Part shown: one piece after another, positions 54,322 through 64,000 of the stretch
Layout of the letters: each line of letters begins with the position of its first letter
Numbering within the stretch: the first letter of the stretch is position 1
DNA from: Obelidium mucronatum
Lineage: Eukaryota > Chytridiomycota > Chytridiomycetes > Chytridiales > Chytriomycetaceae
Assembly (NCBI GenBank): GCA_025765595.1
Contig: JAIVFH010000062.1
Span: 1-64,000 of the forward strand
DNA length: 64,000 nt
Reading direction: 5' to 3'
The notes under the pieces: model-generated
Told to the model about the DNA's origin: nothing
Databases searched by the model: none
What the model saw: the letters and a program-made list of their open reading frames with translations, nothing else
Program-made: the position numbers and the translations under genes

Positions 54322-55896
54322 TTATTGCAACTCTGCATTGAACTCCACCTCTGCTTTCTTCACAACATTCTCCACAAAGACAGACAAATCACTCCCGACC
54401 ACCAACCCAAAAAACAAAGCCCGCAACGCTGGGGTCGACAAATCCAGTAAAACGACTTCGGAGATATTGGGAAATATTGCAGCATTGTATACTTGACAAT
54501 GGCGGCTGTGAAACTTGCGAGCAATATCCTCAGTATAGCTTGTACTGCAAATAAACAAAACGTTCTTGCGGGATTTGCAATCCACTCCATCAAACATTCG
54601 ATTGAATACATGACATTCATCGTCCAACTGCCCAGCGTTAAACTTTGTGGACTTGTAATTTTTGACAGCAAGCCCCACAGTCAGTCGCTGTTCAGGATAT
54701 TCCAACGATTTTCCAATCAAGAAGGCATCAGAGCTTGACGACTTTGGGAGAGGTTTCAAGCACACACACCCGAGCGCATCAATAAGAGGCATCAAATTCT
54801 TCCACTCTTGTGGGTGCATTGTGAGAGAGTCAAGGCTTGGATGTCTTGAACCATTGGTTGTGACTTTTGGAATCTTTCTGGTGAGCTTACTGATCTCAAT
54901 TGCGTTTAGCTTCCCAAAGAGAGGTGTATCAAAGAAAGGAGAAAGAGCTGAAGGAGGAAGTTGGGGAGTATTTTTGGATTGAAACAGCACTTCCTGAAAT
55001 CTTTTGAGAAACATCCACTGAAATACCGTTGAATAATCCGATGAAGTCTCTGAAACGTTCCCAACTGCCTGAATATACTTCTGAAAGGGCATCGCGTAAT
55101 TTTGCATGTGCGATTCGACAAATGGATGGACATGCAATTCAGCCTCCTCCAATGTTCCGTCCCAAGCGATGCATGCATTACTCGCAATGGCGTCAAGCGT
55201 TGACAGACGCCCTCCCGCGTCTTTGACCTCTTCTGTCAAGTCCATCACCTCATTCTTTTCCATTTTTTCCAGGAATCTCACAATAGTAACCCGGTTTCTT
55301 GCAAGTCCTTCAAAAAGGATATTCCAGTCTAAGCCGCGCAACTCCAAGGGAAGAGTTGTTTTGAAGGTCAGTAGAGCATCAAAAGTAGTGCAATTTTGCA
55401 AAACTGAAAGGATGGTACGAGGATGACCGTTGGTTTGCAGGAATAAATTCGAAGCGACGGTTGCAATTTGTGGTGGCGACAAGTTGAGTTTATCAGAAAT
55501 GGATTGCTCCCCTTCAACATACGAAGTGTTCTTCAAGATATCCGATAAAGAAAGTCAAAAAACCAACTTCACTTGTAATGCAATCAACTTACCAGCATTC
55601 TTGTTCGGGACACGCACCAGCAATGCCGTTGCTTTTCTCTCGCCCATTCTGTCCACACACGCATCGACTTCGAAGGCCTTTGTCTCATCAGTGATGTCGT
55701 CTTTGTTTGAAAAGACCTTCAAGTCACCCTCATCGACGTCTTTCAACTTGTTCTTGTTCTTCAGCCACACCTTCTCTATGAAGTGACCAACCATCACTCT
55801 CTCCTCAGTGCTGAAAGACACAAAGTAGGCGCCGACTCCTTCGAAGGCGGGGTCTCCTTTGTCATCGACGAGCAGATACCAAATGTCTCGATTCAT
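54322..55896 (-). pseudogene. Crinkler (CRN)-like gene 3, internally deleted copy
   Basis: Header 55896-55593 (MNRDIWYLLVDDKGDPAFE) ends at a good donor. The start of the intron then joins directly to the middle of the body (ISDILKNTSYVEGE, 55546), removing about 756 bp relative to CRN2: the rest of the intron, its acceptor and the whole Walker A/B region. From there to 54322 the sequence matches CRN2 almost base for base, with changes near the 3' end (GSDLSVFVEN, AEVEF). A cryptic acceptor (GTTGAAG before GGGGAG) could still yield a header-nuclease protein; otherwise it is dead. Its header differs more from CRN2 than its body does. Confidence 0.72.
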
Positions 55897-55949
55897 TAAA
55901 TGTTGTTGATGGAATTGTTTTCTTTCTTTTATTTGCTTAGATATATAAT

Positions 55950-56930
55950 ATGTATCCAACGCCAACTACACCAACTCCATCCCCATTCAAATTACATTAC
56001 GTCGGAAGTACCTTAAGCAATCAACCCATCACCGGATCACCTGCTTCAATTGATGGGAACGCGAACCAGTCCATACACCTCATCGGTGACGAAGCAGTCC
56101 GTCTCGGCTGCTTGGCCGAACAATCAACCCGCCATGAATCACTGCCAAGAACTCTTCCGCCGTTATCAATGTTCCAATTTGTTCAGCAATGCTCACCTCA
56201 TCTGTCTCCCTTGGACTTCTCACAGGCTCATTCCAGCCAATTGTATGATTCCCACACTCAAAACACAAGTGCCCCTGCTTCGCCAACACCACTTCCGAAA
56301 ATCCAGACATTGAGATCTAATTGCATTATTTATCCAGCTTCGTTAACTTCATCATCTGTCGCTCCAACACCACAAAGAATCATAAAACCAAGAGTCGCGA
56401 AACTCCACCAATCAAACAACAAAATCCCCCTTTATCGTCCTTCATCACCATCAGCTTCATCTCATAGCTATTTGCATTCTTTGATAGACAAGAAGAAGAG
56501 ATACACCAGACAGCACTGTTTCTGGCCAGGCTGCAATTCTTCCTTCTCAAATAAATCGCATTTGGCGCGTCACCAGAGAATCCACACCAACGAGAAACCA
56601 TTTCCTTGTTTGAAACAGGGCTGTACGTGGCGGTTTGCGAGACCTGATCATTTGAAGCAACATCTGGATAAGGTACACTGTTCTGATTCAGATGATTCAG
56701 AGGATGATGGTGAATACGATGCCACCAATATAGCTACTGCCGATCCCACTCCCACTGCCACGGTCAAGGCCGCCGCCTCTGTTACTACGGCTACTACAAC
56801 TGTTTTGCCTGATATTGCTACCGTTACTACTGCCTCTGCTCCAGATACTGATTTCACTCAAGGACAAGAAGACAAGCAGAAATCGCATGCTTCTGTTGAT
56901 TCTGATATCGACTACTTTTCGTGGTTGTAG
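55950..56930 (+). CDS. C2H2 zinc-finger transcription factor
   Basis: 326 aa, single exon, ATG 55950, only 53 bp from the divergent start of CRN3. A long Ser/Thr/Pro-rich N-terminus is followed at about residues 186-245 by two C2H2 fingers: CFWPGCNSSFSNKSHLARH, then CLKQGCTWRFARPDHLKQH, joined by a TNEKPF linker. A basic stretch (KKKRYTRQ) precedes the fingers. The tail is acidic (DSDDSEDDGEYD), then Ala/Thr-rich, which may serve activation. Likely a sequence-specific regulator; targets unknown. Confidence 0.85.
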   Translation: MYPTPTTPTPSPFKLHYVGSTLSNQPITGSPASIDGNANQSIHLIGDEAVRLGCLAEQSTRHESLPRTLPPLSMFQFVQQCSPHLSPLDFSQAHSSQLYDSHTQNTSAPASPTPLPKIQTLRSNCIIYPASLTSSSVAPTPQRIIKPRVAKLHQSNNKIPLYRPSSPSASSHSYLHSLIDKKKRYTRQHCFWPGCNSSFSNKSHLARHQRIHTNEKPFPCLKQGCTWRFARPDHLKQHLDKVHCSDSDDSEDDGEYDATNIATADPTPTATVKAAASVTTATTTVLPDIATVTTASAPDTDFTQGQEDKQKSHASVDSDIDYFSWL

Positions 56931-57142
56931 CATAACAACAACTCTCTCACTTTGAACATGTTCATTATTTTTTTATTTGCTGCTGCATGCTGATATCACA
57001 CTCTCGACTCATTATACCATATTTGTTTATAGCTGACTTTTTTAATTTGCTGGTGCCACAAAACACATCTAAACTTAATACAAAAAAGGAAGAACCGAGA
57101 AATAGTAAAAATAAAATACGTTAACCAAGAACAGCTCATTCT

Positions 57143-57408
57143 TTACCGCTTCTTTATTCCTCTCTTTTTTTTCCCACTCCCCATCACCTCAATAATTGGT
57201 TCATACTCAACCCTTTTCCGTTTCCCAACGATTCCTTTACACAAAGACGGTGATTCCCCACACGTGCATTCCCCGCTGTACTCGGGACCGCCTACGTCTA
57301 AGGCCGAGTAGTTGATTGTGAGCTCTGTATTCCCGGGAATCGTCCGGAGAGCAAATATGGCGACTCGTGGAGGCTTTTTTGTTTTTGATCGTGTGTATAT
57401 CTGTGGAG

Positions 57409-57445
<37 letters not shown>

Positions 57446-60221
57446 GATCGAGGCGTTTTGTTTTTTGAAATATAAATTGGAGTTACCAGAATCGCTCGAC
57501 AATTCGGTTTACATGAATGGTTCTGTGTTCAAAGAGTATAGAATCTCAGATCGCGAAATTGAAAGAAAAAAAAAGATATACGCACAATGAACCGGGTATA
57601 ATTGCACGAATAAGTAGCATCGATTCCGAATTGATCTATACCATTGTGTCGCACAATCAACATATCACGCTGAATGAGACTTGTTTTCTTGTACATTGCT
57701 TGGCGGATTTCGATCCCCGTCGTGCCAATAATATTTCCAATGTAATCACCGATATAGGTTCCATGAGCAATCATCTCGCTGTTTTTTTTTCGGAAACAAT
57801 TAGTTTTTAAGTTAAGAATATTGGTTGATTACCTACCTTGTGAATAGACCTGAACGAAAAAGGACATTTTGACAGAAAAAAAAACAATCACGAATTAGTA
57901 AAAAGCTCAAAGATAAATAATACTTGAATGAAAGTCGAATACCAACCCCACTCTAAAAGAAAAGAAAGAGGGTGTCAAACCAGAAAAAAAAAACGCCAAA
58001 AAAAAAACGAGACTCACCACAACTCGACGCCTTTACAACCAATCCTTTCAACATATTTTGTCTCAGATAAGAGTTCAACGCCTTGGTACCGTTTGTGCAT
58101 GTGCTTTTCTCAGCGCAGCTGCAAGCGCAAGCGTCGCCACATTCAATAACTGTCGTTGAAACACAATCGCGTAGGGCATCGTTATTGAACGCAGGGTTAT
58201 TCATCGCAGTTATGCATGAGCACGCCATACTGGCACAGAGCGCTCCTTCGGTATCGCAGGTACACCCACGCAGTTCTTCGCTGTCTAGTGGGTTGAACAA
58301 GTCCTGTGTCATGTATACAATGTTCGTCATAACATACTCATCAACGTACTACAAAGAAAAGAATATCAAAATCAGCACATATATGGTAATTGCTTTTGTT
58401 ATTTGGCGGGCACTCAACTCTACGCTCAGGAATCCCTACTTCATAAGCCGGTTTATCGACTCGGACCCCAATGCTTCCAAAACCCGTCGAGTCCATTGCC
58501 GACTTTTCCACAGTCTCCATAATCTCAGTAATGGCTGTGGAGCAATCACCACCCCACAGCCTCTCGAAATACGCAAACTCATCCTCTGTCGCGTTGCCAT
58601 TCACACCGCCAGGAACGGCCGCCAAAATGATTCCTTCGCTCACTTCCTTGACTAATTTCGTGGAATACCTTGCGGATTCGGTGAACTTGTGGTTGAAAGT
58701 GGATGCCAAACTTTGACGATTCGGGCGCAGGATTTCATTGATGCGGTCAATGTCGAATGCGTGGGAGTAGGTGGACGGTGGCGGTGGAGCTGTTGGTGGG
58801 GACGGACTTCCCATCACTTCATCAACGTCAATGACATCTGACGCATTAGCGAGCGATGATATAGAATTATGCGGCGTTGTTCGTGCCGATGTCGGCGATG
58901 ATACAGAAAAGTCATTCCACGATCCCTCCATCATCAACAAAGATGTCGTATCCAAGGACCCACCCAATTCAGTCCAAACAGCAAGGACTTTCTTGGGACA
59001 TGTTGCAAGAACAGCTGAAAGTCCAATAAGTAAGGGGGCTTGGAAGCAAATAAGGCCCGAAGGACGACTTGCTGTGGTCATATCTTCCCGGGACGGATTC
59101 CAAACCTCGTCCGATTCAACCCCTGAATCACCCGAAAAGAATCGAATGTACCAGCTGATGATTTTTTTTTGCATCGGGTCGTCTGAGGATCCATTTATTT
59201 CACAGCCCATCGATGGGCCATCCTTGATTTCTTGAAGTCGGGATCTGCGGAATTGGATCATTTCGGGGTCAAAAAAGGAATGGATGAGTCTCTCAATGAG
59301 GAATTCGGCGCCTGGTAGTGTCATATTGAACAAGTCCAAAGTCTGCCACAAAATAACGCATTTGAGAAAGGCAACAGCAATGAAACTAAAAAAAAAAATG
59401 AGAGAAAGAACGGTCAATACCTGAGAAAATAAATCTACAGCCCAAGGCTCGATCACAGGATTCTCAATCCGCTTCGGTTTCTTGAGAGTTATTTTTGCAC
59501 CTCTTGGTTGTACAGATGCAAGCTGAGGCGCCGAATAAGAGCCAGCGGAAATGGACTCAGAAATACCAGGGGATTTGATTGGAATAGGGCTATAAAGCGA
59601 ATTTGCTGAACGCGAAGATACATCTTTTTGTTGACAGTTGCTGGTATTCCTTGTTACATCAGAACGGAACTTTTTGACGGGTTGAAACACATCTTCCTCC
59701 TCGTTTTCGTTCAAATCCACATGAAAACTCTCATCATCAGTAACACTTGTGGCTTTCGAATTCGGCATAGAAGGAGCTGAGGGAGTTGCAACGCAGCTGT
59801 CTGGCCGAGTATGGACAGCAGCACCGGCCTTATCATCATCATCGCTCTCACAGAGATCGATAGGTTCACTGGGAGGTATTTTCGTTATCAGAGTTTTTGT
59901 TTCTTGGGGAAAGTAGTTTGATACTGAAGTCTGCTTCTTGCGCTGGTTTGCGTGAAGAGACGCTGTGTTAACAACAAGGCTCGGCTTCTCAAAACCCAAT
60001 GGTTTCTTTGCCGAACTCTTCATTGCTTCGTGTCTCTTTGCTGGGACTGAGATAGGCTTTCCCTTTGCATTTGGGTCAGGAGTGGCGACAGTCTTGCCGA
60101 ACGACAAAGCCGCTTTAAGCGCCGATGAATATATTCTTTTGGAGCCACTTTGTTCGTCGTTAATTGGAGGAATCGGAGCCCTATTTGCGAGTTGCTCGTA
60201 GTTGTTCGTACGTGAGGACAT
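57143..60221 (-). CDS. SET-domain histone-lysine methyltransferase (H3K9/SUV39-like) with N-terminal PIP box
   Basis: Join 60221-59421, 59342-58419, 58348-58018, 57849-57837 (13-nt microexon), 57778-57586, 57522-57487, 57400-57143; about 851 aa, all joins in frame. The disordered N-terminus carries QTSVSNYF (about residue 84), a full PCNA-interacting PIP box (Q-x-x-V-x-x-Y-F). The C-terminal third has a Cys-rich pre-SET (GCTCDTEGALC, CGDACACSCAEKSTC). The SET core reads GLFTSEMIAHGTYIGDYIG, RFINHSCKPNCRAIL and GNTELTINYS, with post-SET CTCGESPSLC. The NHSC and ELTINYS catalytic and SAM-binding signatures are complete. The first ATG of the frame is 60221. Intron 1 of the SET half uses a GTTGAG donor, less certain than the rest. 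Confidence 0.82.
57409..57445. repeat. T26-A11 homopolymer pair in a SET-gene intron
   Basis: A run of 26 T directly followed by 11 A, inside the last intron of the SET gene, 6 bp from the acceptor. It could fold back on itself in RNA. Lengths may be inaccurate in the assembly. Confidence 0.85.
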
Positions 60222-60383
60222 CGCCTCAAAAATAAAAAACAAAAGGAAAAATTCAAAAAAATACCAACTGCCAATGCGGTCGCATCAGTTCAGGCAGCGT
60301 CAATCTGCCGGTTTCGAACGGAGAAAGATACTTTTCTCTTTGCTTAAAAATGCTTTTATTTCTGTCCTTTTGATGTGTTTCCA

Positions 60384-60690
60384 CTACACGAGCCAACCAT
60401 CGACAATTTCCTTCATTTGCGAAAACGACACTCTTTCTTCGGGGTTCACTTTGAGGCAATTTGCAGCGAGGTCCCACGCTTCAGCAACCCTCCAGAACGA
60501 CGCGTTTCCTTCAAGACATTCCATTTCTCATTCCTACTTGGTGTTCCAGTTTCTCCCAACCCTCACCGCAAACTCCCAACTCCAAGGTATCCTTTGTGGT
60601 TGAGTGAAGTACGACAGAATCATCCTGTGGTTGCTCCGGCTTCGTGGTCTCTTGGACACGTTTTATGGTGTTTTTGTTTTTTAATTATTT
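60384..60690 (-). pseudogene. Protein-kinase C-lobe fragment
   Basis: Minus-strand translation gives WDLAANCLKVNPEERVSFSQ up to TAG 60384, the typical last helix of a kinase (A-x-DLxxxCLxxNPxxRxSFxQ). In another frame just upstream is ELGVCGEGWEKLEHQVGM, with a one-base shift near 60525. No other kinase subdomains are visible in the 200 bp to its right, which hold the PBP gene promoter. It is likely the relic of a truncated kinase gene. Confidence 0.5.
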
Positions 60691-60886
60691 AATGGGGTGA
60701 GTGTGTGTAATAAATAATCAATAAAAGAAAATAGATAATTGATCGCTGTTGAAAGAACCTTATCGAATTGTCGGGTGATTACGCCCAATAGTGAGGCTGC
60801 TCCCGACCGCTTTTCAAACTCACATCTTTTTTTTGTTTTTCCTTTGAAACAAGCCAAGTTTCCCCAAAAACTGCATTGAAAACCCA

Positions 60887-62505
60887 ATGCACATCTCTTA
60901 CGGTTTAGGAGCTATATTTGCCACCGTGATTGCTTCTGTTCAAGCTCAGTCGACCTCATGTCCCTTTGCTGCTGGCTCCGCACCCTTTGCCTCATTGACA
61001 GCAACGAGTAATCAACCAGTTTACTTTGTCAAAAACGCATACACACATTGGCTAACCACTTTTACTCAGCTTTAAACTATGCCCAAAACTTCAAAATCGC
61101 AATCACTCCTTACACTGTTACTCTCACCATTGACAACACTACAACAGTGCTCCAAGCATGCAATGCACCAACCCAAACACCTGGCGCCATTACCGTCCCA
61201 GTATCCTCGGTCTCCATCAATCAGGAAGCTGTTCTCGGATTCATTGAACGCCTAAACAAACAGTCTTCAATCTCATCCATTGGATCTCAATATGCAACGT
61301 CAAGCTGCACCCAAACCAAACCCACTTCCGGATCTTCCCAAATCACATTCGGAACCACTGGAATCAATGTCAGCAAAGCAATTCTTTCTGAACAAAGCCC
61401 TCTCGCGCAGGGAGAATGGCTTGTGTTTTTCGATGCCTTTTACGGATTCACCGGGAACAGTATCCAGACGTTTGCGACTATTGCGAACCAATACAAGTGC
61501 CTGCAAGGGAAAGTTAATTCGTATAAAACTGCAAAAGCTGCTATTGCCAACGCGCTTCCTATTGCCGTGATCTCTGCTGCTGACCTATCAACCAACACGG
61601 TCGTTGCTCCACAGAATGTTAAGTTCTGGACCACTTTGATTCAAGATGCTGGAGCTGTTCCTTTGGTTGCCAGTGACAGCAGTAGTTTCCAAAATTTGGC
61701 TCACACCGCCGACTTGATTTTTGATACCACCAACGAAGGAACCACTAGTTACGATATCCTTCTTTGGAACAAGATTTACGGGTTGAATCCACAAACTCAA
61801 GGATACAATTTTCTGAATGGATTCAAGAGTCAGATTTGGCGATTTGATCACATTGCAGATGAGGGCCATAATGATTTTTATCAGTCAAGTCCAGCGCAAC
61901 CTGAGCTCTTGCTTGCCGGTAAATATATTTATAATTCATTCACTTTAAAAGAAAACTCATCAATCTATACAGATGTAATTAGTGTTCTCTCTGAAAAGTA
62001 CTTTGGCGTTGGCTTCGAAAACAAGTGGACTCGAAATCTGGCCAATTCTGCTGGTTACGAACAAGTGACAGCCGCGTGTCCTGCAACATTCACAATGCAC
62101 TACAACGGCGTTTACTGTACTGATTCCAATACCTTTACTCCAGACTTTGGCCGTTACTACAATCCTTCTGGAATCCCACTTACTCAGACTGAGGTTCCTA
62201 CAACTACTCTTGCTGCTGGGGTTGTTGGTGGGATAGTCGGAGGTGTTCTGGTTGGGCTTGCGTTGATTGCTGGCGCTGTTTGGTTCATTGGTCGTAAGAG
62301 AACTCTTTCTGGTGCTGATAAAACGGGACAGAGTCCTTTCACTTGGGTTAAAGATGCGGTTTCTGGAAGGCGTTTTGCAACGTTGGAGGAGGAAGATATT
62401 ATTTCACCAGCCAATGTTCCCATCAAAGCTGTTAATACAAATCGCGTCGTAAATGGAGCCACGGGCAGTGTGTTGTTGGGTGAAGACAGTGCTGGAAGAG
62501 TCTGA
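60887..62505 (+). CDS. Periplasmic-binding-protein-like receptor, secreted ectodomain with one membrane helix
   Basis: Join 60887-61007, 61070-62505; 62-nt intron with a CTAAC branch site; 518 aa. Signal peptide 1-20 (GAIFATVIASVQAQ). The ectodomain resembles bacterial ABC-transporter substrate-binding proteins: NYAQNFKIAITPYTVTL, VLQACNAPTQTPGAITVPV, FWTTLIQDAGAVPLVAS and ADLIFDTTNEG. A Gly-rich membrane helix at about 418-447 (AAGVVGGIVGGVLVGLALIA) follows, then a cytoplasmic tail of about 75 aa (FIGRKRTL...). There is no transporter partner in view, so it may be a surface nutrient or signal receptor rather than part of a bacterial-type transporter. The donor GTAATC is inferred. Confidence 0.65.
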
Positions 62506-62779
62506 GTCACCAACTCAATAAACTTTTGGAAAGATAATGCCTTTGCAGACCAACACTTCACCAACTGATATGGTCTAAATCGGACGTTTGGGATTACTTT
62601 TTTCAATCCTCTCTGCTATTGAGGCTCTTGCTGCTCCCCAAATCACGCTGATGCGTTTCTTTGTAAGTTGAATGACGTCAAATAATAAACTTCATGCTAT
62701 TTGCGGTATCTATTTTTTCGGGAGGGAAGTGCCCAATTTTGGGTTTGGGGGCACAGTCTGATTTAAATATCTGGTCAAA

Positions 62780-63807
62780 ATGACTCTGCACCTTCCACCG
62801 GAAGTCGCTGAAGCCATCCTTATACACTTACCAATCAATGTCAACCTTGGTTTTATTGCTGTTGCGTCTAAAACCAGTTTTGCACCTGTTCTACTTGAAT
62901 CAGCTTACTTTGCAAACCACCACTTTGAACACCATCTTCTGTTTTCTAAACGCGAAGATCTCTGGGACTACTTGGACCACTTTGCAATTTGTCATCAAGG
63001 CTTCCGCTTGCTTCCCAAACTCTACAAACACACAATCTACTTGAATGTCCTCATGACCAAGCACAACTTGAAAGCCGCTTCTTCTACGTCCAGTATCATC
63101 ATCATGAGCCATTTGCCGTGGGAAATGTCCCCACATCACGCCTTTGAAACCATCACCACTTTCCTGCACTCACCCGGTTTTGACCCGTCCGCTAACGACA
63201 ACCGGGCTCTTCAATTCGCATGTAGAAATGGCCATTTGGAAGTAGTAGCGCTTCTTGTGTCTCTTCTTGCAGTTGACCCAGAAAGTGCATGCGTATTGTT
63301 GAATTCCTCTTGAAGTCGAAGGATCCACGCATCTCTCCATTAGCAGGCAATATCGCGCATCTTTGGGTTGCGGCAGGGAATGGTCAACTGGACCTTGTCA
63401 AAGTATTACTTGAAGATGAACGTTTTTACCTTCGTGGTGAAATTAGCCTTGCGTTGCGCGCAGCAGTGATGGGGAATCATATTGCAGTTGTAGAATTGCT
63501 TTTGGAACACCCATGGGTGGATCCAAATAGTGGGTCGATGCAAAATACTCCAATCTTGCAGGCATCTGAGCTGGGATTCCTGGATATTGTCAAGCTTTTG
63601 CTGGATCATCCAAAGATTAATCCTACAATCTGGAATTTTCAGGCTCTTGCCAATGCGCTTGAAAAGGGGCACTTTGATGTGGTTCAGCTTTTGCTGGCGG
63701 ATTATGAGGTGCGTTGTTGCATTTTGGGGCTTGAAATTTTGGATATTGGGAGTCATCAGGAGGGAGATACAATAAGCACGAGACTTTTGCTTGGCAAGAT
63801 TGAATAA
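62780..63807 (+). CDS. Ankyrin-repeat protein with F-box-like N-terminus, one frameshift
   Basis: ATG 62780. The N-terminus LPPEVAEAILIHLPINVNLG resembles an F-box-like helix pair. Ankyrin repeats follow: NRALQFACRNGHLEVVALL, AHLWVAAGNGQLDLVKVLLE, SLALRAAVMGNHIAVVELLLEH, PILQASELGFLDIVKLLLDH, ALANALEKGHFDVVQLLLA. The first frame stops at 63313 and the second opens before 63289; the repeats are continuous if one base is wrong near 63290. The intact protein would have about 340 aa. Stop TAA at 63807. No other gene is visible to the right edge. Confidence 0.75.
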
Positions 63808-64000
63808 CGTTTGTCTCATTTTCTTTCTTTTTTTTGTGTTGTAACTGTATTACATAGCTCAAGGAACAGGCAGAGAATTGGAGATTAAATGTACACAAGC
63901 TTTTCTTCACTTGTTGAATGAAACTGAAGAATCTGTTGAAGAATAAAAAATAATCTCAACTTCTACACAACCGGGATCATGTTATTTTAATAGTTGTAAT

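Overview
The window is nuclear DNA of a zoosporic (flagellated) fungus, most likely a chytrid. Genes carry short introns (mostly 45-120 nt, GT..AG). There is an axonemal CFAP44 gene, a cyclic-nucleotide-gated channel, fungal WSC-domain membrane proteins, Crinkler (CRN) effector-like genes, an XMAP215/Stu2 gene and a Tad1/I-like LINE. Species cannot be named from the sequence. I assigned function by reading motifs; no database search was run.

Layout. 1-650: frameshifted oxidoreductase (NAD-binding part). 0.8-3.0 kb: secreted, GPI-anchored, Gly-rich repeat protein. 3.2-4.4 kb: NSUN-type RNA m5C methyltransferase. 4.4-24.5 kb: a cluster of single-pass membrane proteins, most with a WSC domain. 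It holds an intact gene A, an intact gene B, a chimera made by a 2.26-kb tandem duplication whose breakpoints lie inside A and B, a third gene C split by a 10.4-kb LINE with a perfect 16-bp target-site duplication, and a Ser/Thr-rich relative without WSC. Two LEA2-like membrane proteins flank that last gene. 25.7-32.9 kb: XMAP215/Stu2 microtubule polymerase with several indel frameshifts. 32.9-34.3 kb: sparse region with a 22-bp tandem repeat and a possible tiny spliced gene. 34.3-38.8 kb: a 14-exon ion channel with three tandem cyclic-nucleotide-binding domains (CNBDs), preceded by the relic of another CNBD. 39.3-41.5 kb and 49.1-50.0 kb: three members of an unrecognised family (GSLxLS repeats plus a C-terminal helical domain). 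41.6-48.7 kb: CFAP44. 50.1-55.9 kb: three CRN genes, the last a deleted near-copy of the second. 56-64 kb: C2H2 zinc-finger protein, SET-domain H3K9-type methyltransferase with a PIP box, kinase relic, periplasmic-binding-protein-like receptor and an ankyrin protein.

How it fits together. Several genes belong to surface sensing and signalling of a wall-less zoospore or an encysting cell (WSC proteins, PBP-like receptor, cyclic-nucleotide-gated channel) and to flagellum and microtubule function (CFAP44, XMAP215). The WSC and CRN clusters are evolving by tandem duplication, deletion and retrotransposition. Some genes (XMAP215, LINE ORF2, ankyrin, oxidoreductase) are interrupted only by small indels, often at homopolymers, with splice sites and flanking frames intact. 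Part of that is probably assembly error, so I mark those genes as frameshifted rather than dead.
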